The position numbers and the translations under genes are program-made. This document shows, piece by piece, positions 56,000 to 64,000 of a DNA stretch of 64,000 nt. The stretch is from Sphagnum compactum (lineage: Eukaryota > Bryophyta > Sphagnopsida > Sphagnales): the NCBI GenBank assembly GCA_965153455.1, contig OZ234497.1:8866001-8930000 (forward strand). Reading direction: 5' to 3'. Position 1 is the stretch's first letter, and each line of letters opens with the position of its first letter. Under the pieces are notes generated by a model. That model was given only the letters and a program-made list of their open reading frames with translations. It made no database searches and was not told the DNA's origin.

Positions 56000-58690
56000 G
56001 AAAGGCAAGAGCCTTGGCAACACGCAAAAACTCCCCAATGTGCCCCAAGGCTAAATTTCGTCCCAACCAACATGGGGGGGGGTGTCATAGGAGTAAAATC
56101 TAAATCGAGCAAATCTAATGATGCACCCACAATTAAAGACAAGGCCACCACCTGTGCTTGCCCCCGTAAAAGGTGTTTCGCCTAAAGTTCCTCGCAATCA
56201 CCAAAAAGGAACCATTGAAAGTGCACCTTAATTTCTCTATGCCTAGCCGATCCTACACAAGGGGGAAAAAAAACACCACTAAAGGCACAATAAAAATAAG
56301 TGATAGGTTGTCACATCAAACGAGTCATGTGTTAAGCAATCAAAAGGAGGGCAAAAAAGCAAGTTACACCTCCTGCCAAATAATGAAAGGGATGTGCACA
56401 TATAATCACAAACGAAGAAGGCCCAAATGGAAGGCACTCAAAGGATTTAACACCAAAATCCAAGCCTAGGCCACTAGGGGGGAGAAGGGGCCAAAAAGGA
56501 AATAAAAGAACTTGGAACATCATTTGGAAAGAGAACATGATAAGCCTAACAATGTTTTTGATGTTAAGCCATACCACATTAAGAAAATAGGACCACATAA
56601 CTGAAACATGGAACATCATGAAAGGCCCCACTCCTACCCCCAAGGGACAGTGAAAGACCAAAAGAGTCGCGAGGCGCTCAAGGAATTAAACCGAAACAAA
56701 AACCCAAGGGAGGCCCAAGAGCTAAAGAAGGAAGGGCCTCCATAACACCGAGGGATAATGGAGAAAAACGTGAGAATGAACGAAGGATAGAAGGGTAAAA
56801 AAAAGAAAAAAATGGAAGAAAGGAAAGGAAATCAAAGAGGGGAAAAAGAAAAAAAAGAAAAGGGAAGAAACAAGGGTCCAATAATGTTATTAAGAGCCAC
56901 ACATGCCCCCTTAGACCATTGCTTTATTCTTAGAATATTTTGAAAATCTTTTAAATACATCTTTCGAAAAAACATTAAAAATCTTTAAAGTTTTTTTAAT
57001 ACTATTATGTTAAGGTTTATATTTTAAAATCCCAAAATATGTCATTAAAAGATATTTTCAAATTGTGCTTTTAATGTCAAAACTGCTTTTAAGCTACTTT
57101 TATGTAGCTTTTATGCAGCTTTTAAGTAGTGGTTACAAGAGGTTAAAAGTCCTTATATGTATTTTTCACTCATTAGATTGATTCCAAATTTTATGATATA
57201 TACATAATGTATTCACAATAACATTATATTTATTTATTTATTATTATTATTATTATTATTTACAATCCAAAGTTCAAAAAAATTAAGCAGACATGGTTAC
57301 AACTACTTTTGGTACATGTTACTATGATTGCACCTAGAAACAAAGAACAAGAAGAAAGAAGAAAGGAACGAAATGAAGCTAGAAAAAAGAAGGAAAGAGG
57401 GGGGGGGAAAAAAAGGAAATAAAAGAAGGGGGGAAAAAAAACAGACCTCAGATCACCATGTTGGTCCATGCATCGACCCATCTTCTCCTCGAACCACTAA
57501 CTTGCCTCTTCCAACCATTGCTAGACCTAGCTCCCCCGTTTCTTGCATCCCAGAAGCTTCCTCTTCTCCAACAAATGCACTCCACCACGCAGCAACACAA
57601 CAAATACCCAAACATGGGTTGATGCCACAAAGCCTCCACCTAGTCCAACCACTACTCACACTTCGCCTATGCATTCTTCTCTTCTTGCAACTCCATTGTT
57701 CCATTTTCTTCCTTTCTTGCAAAACTTAAAGGATGGTTGAAAGATGACGTGCGAAAAAATGTCAAATTCTTCGCAATAGCTACAGTTGTTCCTATTGATG
57801 AGGAGTGGCCAGGTGCCTATTGTGGCAAATGAATAATACTCTTTTTCAACATCCACTATTGTTGCTACTGCACCACATAATTACTGCTATGTTCTTCCAT
57901 AAGCTTTGAATAGACATTGGTGCAGGACTCATTGTTTTTGGATGCATTCGCCCTAATCAAGAAAGGGCACAAGTTTTTGTAGCTACCCACCAAGAAGCTT
58001 TGGTTTGCATTAATGCAACATTAGAAAGCAAAGTAAGCAAGTAGCAATCTGGTTACCACATTATCACGACAACAGCCGAAAGCAAGCAAGCAAAGAAACC
58101 ATCACTCCGTTTTTTTCTCACATGAGACGTAAATAACTAACACTTGGATGTGAAAAATATTTTTGCAAGGTCACATCAAACATGAAATGTCTATTGATAG
58201 AAAGAAGCAACAAACATTTCATGGCCTCCTAAAATATCCTGATGGTATTCCACCTTTGGTGACAAAATGGGTTGTAACTTCTTGGTGCTAATTAGGGGGA
58301 GTCTAGAGAGGAGAGCTAACATTATAGTGATCGAGTCGCATTAGGAATAGGAACAGCAACCAAGGGTTCAAGAACCTCGGTAAAGACATCCATGTCCGAT
58401 TCTAGAGCCAAAACATGATGGCAAAGGGCATGGCATGCCTTGATGTTGTTGAATTGCCTACAAGAGGAAAGAAAATGAAAACCAAACTAAAAACAAATAA
58501 ATAAAATAAGAGATGGGGAGAGGGGAGGAAGCACACTTGTGGATGTAGACAAGTCAACAACAAAATACCCTACTCTAATGCACACATCAATGAGAGCCTA
58601 GAAGGTGAGTCGATGGAACTCCTTGGCCGCTTGAAATGGCTTTCTAGTCTTGGACATAGTCATGGAAAACATGTCCGTCCAATTGTAAAG
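56000..58690. other. Purine-rich, decayed sequence without intact genes
   Basis: Long AG-rich stretches at 56.76-56.87 and 57.32-57.44 kb give Lys/Arg-rich frames on one strand and Phe/Leu/Ser-rich frames on the other, neither convincing. A TTA run is at about 57.237-57.260 kb. Short plus-strand pieces near 57.46-57.73 and 58.20-58.29 kb look coding-like (for example HGLLKYPDGIPPLVTKWVV) but cannot be joined or assigned to a family. Confidence 0.4.
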
Positions 58691-58699
58691 GACATCCTC

Positions 58700-61440
58700 T
58701 TTAAAAACATTGATACCTATTTGCAAGAAGTCCGTAGAAGGAGGGGAAAGATGAAACGAGCTCATTGACCAAAATAGTCACCCGACTCAAGAGAGTCGAC
58801 AACATTCCAAAAGATAATATTTGAAAAAAGGAAGCAAGGAAATTCAAATGCAAAGAAAGAAAAGAAAACATGGGAGCCCATACCTTCATGGAAGGGTCCG
58901 CCGAGCTCGCAAGTGGGAGAGAATTGATGACCACCCACTTCATGCGAATCTGAAAATTGTAGCTCTCCAAATAAGACATGATCTCCTTGAAAACTCGGGA
59001 TCATTCGGGTGGAAAAGAAGCATAGCCCCATTAGCAATCAAGAAAATTTTCACGAAATCAAAAATTGATATTATCCAATCTTCCCCTCGCTTGTTCCAAA
59101 GGGGATTTCTGGGGAGCTAGGCGAAACCAAAGGATTAAGAATGTTCCTCAGGATGTCAGCAAGAAGAAGGTTCACCTTGTCCTTAGGCTTGACTTGCACA
59201 CCAATGGGAAGATGCAAAAATCAACAAACAATTGGAAATGGAAACTATCAAAGAAAGCTAGGAGGCATTGAAATGGATTGACCTTATGAATGAACACAAA
59301 TATCTTCTCAAATGCATGTAGTCACTTTTTAGAATCAACCTTCTCCCTCACAATACTTGGCCAGGATAATGGTACTGTAGTACAATGCCATCCAAGGGGT
59401 TTGTGAGATGGTAGTTAGAGGGGAGTTGGGCGAGTAGGCGTGAGGTGAGGTGGGTGCACGCTCTTGAAATCCAAGCTTGGCATGTTAAATGGAAAACAAA
59501 AAGGGCCATTTGAATGAAGTGGCCTAGAATTAGTAATTTGTTTCAAAACATTTAAATCAATAGTCGGAGCTGGAGTTAAATCTAAGTAAACCTCCCTGCT
59601 GGATTCAGCCTACTAATTAGCTCTAACCTCCTCACTCTACTTTCTCTTTCCCAAAGCAAACCCGTTCTTCTTCTCCTCTTACATTTGAATGTTTATAGAA
59701 GTTTGCAAGATTTCCTAGAATCCTAGCTTGTTTTTTTTCACATAATGAAAACTCTAAAGTCGGAACATTGTCGTTCAGATAGTTAAGATACCACCCATAG
59801 TCAACAAGGTGCAAGGAGCTCTAGTCTTTGAGAAGCTCCTTATGAAACATGGTGTTGTTTGTTTTAGGATTACATTAAATCCCAAAGGAGGGGGGGAGTT
59901 GGTCAATGGCTCCCATCAGAAAAAGGGCATGGTAGAAATACCTATAAGAAACAAAAAGATTTGAGTTCTAAAACATTCTTCATGTTCGACTTTCAACACC
60001 GAGAGTACGGGAATAGTGGCTATAGTAGAGGAAGGAAGTGAATGGCAAACCTATAGAGTATTCATTTGAAGGCTTCTTTCCCTCCTATCTAATGTTCCTA
60101 GGATTTGCTTCTACGCACTTTGTCCCTTGGCTTGAACTCATGGAAGAAGCAAATCACCCAAATAACTTGGTGCCACTCTTGAATGTAAGATGCAAAAGAG
60201 AAAACCTTTGGAAGATCTCGCACAATCAAGCCAAGATCCGTGACTATAGTGGCATAAAGCTTTAGAGCCTCAACCTCCAATTGCATTACACAATTAAAGG
60301 ATCAGCAACTAATGAAAAAGTTGCAAAAAAGCAAGCAAGAGAGAGGAAGAAATGATACCTAGTGCCAGAAAGTGGCCTTGTGGAACCACTTGTCAAATTT
60401 TTCGTCTCAAAATCCTTGCTTTGGAAATTTCTTTGCCTTTCTAAGCACATTTAACTCATTCCACTTCTTAAACCATGACAATTTCTGCTGTGGAGTCACA
60501 TAAGAATATGCTAACATTTGAAGCTTCTTGGTAAACATTTATAGCTCTGAATTCATGTCGTAGTGGACTTAAATCTCTTTGAAGAAGTTTGGACCTAAAA
60601 CTAGGTCACAAATCATAAGGTGCTTGTAAAAGCTGAATAATGCTCCTTCCAAACTACCTCCATGGCCTTCTCCATGTGCTCTTGAAGCTTGGTTGTGGAC
60701 CTTTTTGCAAGGTTAGGAACTTCTTCATAATATAACTTCATTGCCACATTGGTAGCTAAAAAGATTTCTTGTTGTGAGCAAAAGAATAGGAACAAAACAT
60801 ATCAGACATATTCCAACAGAACAAGATGAAATGAGGGGACTTTCACATAAAGCATGGGGAAAATAATATTATTAACCTTATACATGTAATTAAAAAAAAC
60901 TTCTAATGTAAGGGAATGCCAGGTCTTACGAGATTTATTCTAGAATTTCTTGAAAACATCTGCCAACATAACATTCTAGAATTACTACAGAGGAATGATG
61001 CCAATGGATTGGATGCGGAAAAATTCATGCATGAGGCTTGGCTTCACATGATCAAACTCCAAGGACCTAGGAACAAGGAAGGAATTGAATAGATGGAATC
61101 ATGAACATCATAGCTTTGGAAAATAACACAAATTGATAATTCAAAACATCATTGAAATCATGGAACTGATTTATTCAAGTCTATCATGGCAGTGAGGAGC
61201 TCCACAAGGCCATGCGAGGTATTGAGCATAATAGAGTCCACTAAGTTATGCCATTTAGGATCCTCATTATGCACACATTGGATGTAAAACAACCAAGCCT
61301 GCAGCTTATGGTTACCATCCCATACAAAAAATATGCTTTGATAGAAACTTGAAATCAAGATCTCTAAGAAGGAGGTGCTCAAATTTCTCATTTTCAGAAC
61401 ACCGATGGGCATTTCAAAAGTCAACATAGGAACCAACAAA
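58700..61440 (-). pseudogene. Decayed minus-strand coding locus of unknown family
   Basis: Several minus-strand segments read like protein: a QAWLFYIQCVHNEDPKWHNL block with VDSIMLNTSHGLVELLTAMI (61.16-61.30 kb), a VAMKLYYEEVPNLAKRST block with KLQEHMEKAMEVVWKEHYSA (60.61-60.80 kb), and LEVEALKLYATIVTDLGLIV (60.10-60.29 kb). They share direction and alternate with stops. I do not recognise the family. It may be part of a transposon or an old gene. Confidence in any function is nil. Confidence 0.35.
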
Positions 61441-61959
61441 TTCCTCCTCTCCCTTCTAATTCAAGGGAGATACGTAGAATTCCTTATTTCCTTCGCGGTA
61501 TCCAGTCTGAAATGCTTCCTCCATCTTCAAGACACCTATCTTGAAGGCAGGACGCATGAAAGGCATGGAGATCATCCTGCAAAGGGGAATGTTCATCCGA
61601 GCCTTCCTCTTTGGCAACATCTTGTGGTTGTCAAGGATTTCAGTTGAATTACATTTCTACTTTTGGACAACTTGGATAGTCATGTCAAACAAACATGTTA
61701 TCCACAGGCTAGGCCGCTTTTGAAACCTATAAGCTCTCAATGAAAGAATGAATCAATAACTGAGAAGCAAATTGAGATTGTAAAATAACTTAAGGGTGTT
61801 TGAACACTGACCTCCATGGTCTCACTTGTGGGGGCTATGATGAATGGCTCCCTCACTTGTTCCAACAAAACAAATCGAGAACCATAAGATCTAAAAGGAA
61901 GACGAAAAAAAAATCATCCGCAAAGCCAAAGAAAGCAAGAAAATGAAAAGAAAAAATAG

Positions 61960-62790
61960 AAAACCCAAAGCTCAAGCTCAAGTTCCACTTGGGACCAAAG
62001 CTTGAGCTTAGGGTCTTTTTTACACAACCCAAGAACATAAAGAGAAAAAAAAAAAAAACCCCCAAGCTCGAACTTGGGTCTGATTTGGACCCAAGCTTTA
62101 ATTTGGGTTTTTCTTGAATCTCTAAGCTACTCTCGGCGCCGAGAGTAGTTCAGAGATGTCTGTCAAAAATGAAAAAAAAAAAAAAACTTGAACTTAGGTT
62201 CCACAACTTTAACTAAGCTACTCTTGATGTCGAAAGTACTTTGGCTATGTCTATAAAACAAAAAAGAAAAAAGGACAACCCAAGCTCAAGCTCGAGTTCT
62301 AGAACCCAAACCGAGTTCAAGTTTGAGTTGTACGACTTCAACCGAGCTACTTTCGATGCCAAAAGTAGTTCGACAATTCTTGAAAAATAGAAAAGCAAGA
62401 AGTTCAGGTCTGGAATAAGGACTCAGGTTCTTCAAGCCCAATTGAACTACTTTCGATGTTGAAAGTAGTTCATTGGTTCCTACAAAAACAAAAAAAAATA
62501 AGAACCCAAGCTCAAGTTCGGGTCCAAAATAAGGACCCAAGCTTCAACTTGGGTTCTTCAAGCCCAACCAAACTACTCTCGATGTTGAGATCAGTTCGAC
62601 AATTCCTACAAAAAAAAAGATGAACCCGAGCTCAAGTTTGGGTTTTTCTAGTTCAACCAAACTACTCTTGGTGCCGAGAGTAGCTTAGTGGAACTTGTAA
62701 ACAAAAACTAGAACTAAGAACTCAAATTCAAGCTTGGATCCGAATTGCTTTCGGTGCCAAGAATAGCTCGACAACACCTACATACACACA
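61960..62790. repeat. Tandem array with a palindromic core, seven diverged units
   Basis: Each unit carries a 22-base core related to CTACTCTCGGCGCCGAGAGTAG, followed in most units by an A-rich run and a stretch of CCCAAGCTCAAGTTCGGGTC type. Cores are at 62127-62148 (a perfect palindrome), 62218-62239, 62347-62368, 62447-62468, 62573-62594, 62662-62683 and about 62746-62766. Spacing is 84-129 bases, in part because the A-runs vary. Several units also contain a second inverted pair (CAAGCTTCAACTTGGGT with its complement). The array is AT-rich apart from the cores. No protein frame is credible. Confidence 0.85.
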
Positions 62791-64000
62791 AAAAAAAAAG
62801 AGAAAAAATCGGAGATCAAGTTCAAGTTCGATTTGGGACCTAAACTTGAGCTCAATCTTTTCACGTGCCAAAAATGCGTGCGCTCAAGAAGAACGAAACA
62901 AAAAAACAAGAAAAAGTAGGCAAAGACAACATATTTGGCTCTCTTGGAGATGTTTGAGGATGGTCTCAAGAACTCTCGAGCTTTTTTCTTCCTCTACTTC
63001 CTACATCCACAATTCCACAAAAAGGGTGAAATGAGAACTCAAACCTTTTTATATACTCCCAAAACCCTAAAATATTAACCATGGGAAGGATTCCAAAGTT
63101 AGAATCAACTCATATCCAAAACCTTTTCATATCCAAGTAGGGGGCAGTAATACAAATGCTCCAAGTAGTCACTAGTGGTGTGCTCGCTAGATATGTGCAT
63201 GAGGCCTTAACCACAACCCTCACTGTAAGCCTTTATATGTTTTACTCTTAGATGTTTACTTATAAAAGGATAAATTAAAACAAAATGAAGTTTTATTGCA
63301 CATCACAAGCCTATTGCAACTTGAATGATAATACAATTGACATCTTTTGATAGCTTCAATACTCTTGATGTGAGTCAATGTCATGATTGGGTCTTATTCC
63401 AAGTACTTCTGAAAGTGCACTAAAAATTCCAACACGCAAACTATTTCTTGAACAATTTGCTTGAAATGTTGTGTGGATTATTATGTATTTATTGACACCC
63501 TTTGTCTGAGAGGAGCTAATGAAATTAGTGAGAAGTCATGGCAACTTGTCATTATTATTCTTGATGAAGGTGATCTTGTGAATGACTAACTTTTGTGAAG
63601 TCATGATTGCACTCATCATCAAGTTACCTTCAACCTCAATTTTTCCATTTAATGATGTCTTTAGATTAACAAATGCAGACTTTGTGAATTTTAATCACAT
63701 GGTACTATAAATTGTTATATGTTGGAGCTATAGTGTGCTAACGTATTAACCTATAAGAGAAATGTCCTAGCATGTTTGGATGGCACCTTATATCCATGAA
63801 TATCTTGGATCTTACATCTACTACTTAGAGTGGAAGAGATGTTATAATGATATTGTAATATACTGATCAATCATCACAATGTGTTGCAATGTCATCCAAC
63901 ATCATATCAACAATTGTATCAACATTTCATTAGCACTCAACTTTGAGCACATTGTTAAAATATTATATAACCACAAATACATGGAGGGGGCAAGTTTGTG
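62791..64000. other. Gene-free end of the window
   Basis: The sequence after the palindromic array is AT-rich and has no recognised gene, repeat unit or RNA. The array's CAAGTTC/GAGCTCAA wording fades out by about 62.86 kb. Confidence 0.5.

Noticed and set aside
61960-62790. CRISPR-like array
   Set aside because: Units are diverged, spacing is irregular, the core is palindromic, and the genome is eukaryotic.
1-64000. tRNA, rRNA or known structured RNA genes
   Set aside because: None could be supported by eye; a covariance-model scan would be needed to exclude short ones.

Overview
The window is nuclear DNA of a land plant. The genes have plant-type GT/AG introns and encode plant families: a secreted class III peroxidase, a Golgi DUF248 methyltransferase and a plant-type NADPH-thioredoxin reductase. 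Intergenic DNA is AT-rich and full of decayed transposons and microsatellites. The fourth gene is a CEP131/AZI1-like centriole and cilium protein. Flowering plants and conifers have lost flagella, so this points to a plant with swimming sperm: bryophyte, lycophyte, fern, or cycad/Ginkgo. I cannot name the species; a fern or lycophyte is only a guess.

Layout. 1-9466: gene-free, with repeats and a long AGA/GCA microsatellite. 9467-11174 (+): peroxidase in four exons. 11175-21558: gene-free, with inverted repeats and a dead hAT-type transposase (about 17.9-19.1 kb). 21559-25659 (-): methyltransferase in eight exons. 28068-35692 (-): a young, nearly intact Ty3/gypsy LTR retrotransposon. 38260-45574 (+): CEP131-like gene in about 14 exons. 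49338-50917 (-): thioredoxin reductase in three exons. 53.85-55.96 kb (-): a dead LINE reverse transcriptase split by a probable solo LTR. 56-64 kb: decayed coding-like DNA and a tandem array built on a 22-bp palindrome (about 61.96-62.79 kb).

The four host genes do not form a pathway and look like ordinary neighbours. Their exon chains were joined by hand from splice sites, reading phase and family motifs. Peroxidase, methyltransferase and reductase give continuous frames. The CEP131 chain has two trouble spots near 42.13-42.62 kb.

The points most worth following are the CEP131 gene, the retrotransposon's pol frame (same frame as gag-pro but behind two in-frame UAG codons and with no early AUG), its extra leader frames, the palindromic array, and two unclassified dispersed repeats found in several places in the window.
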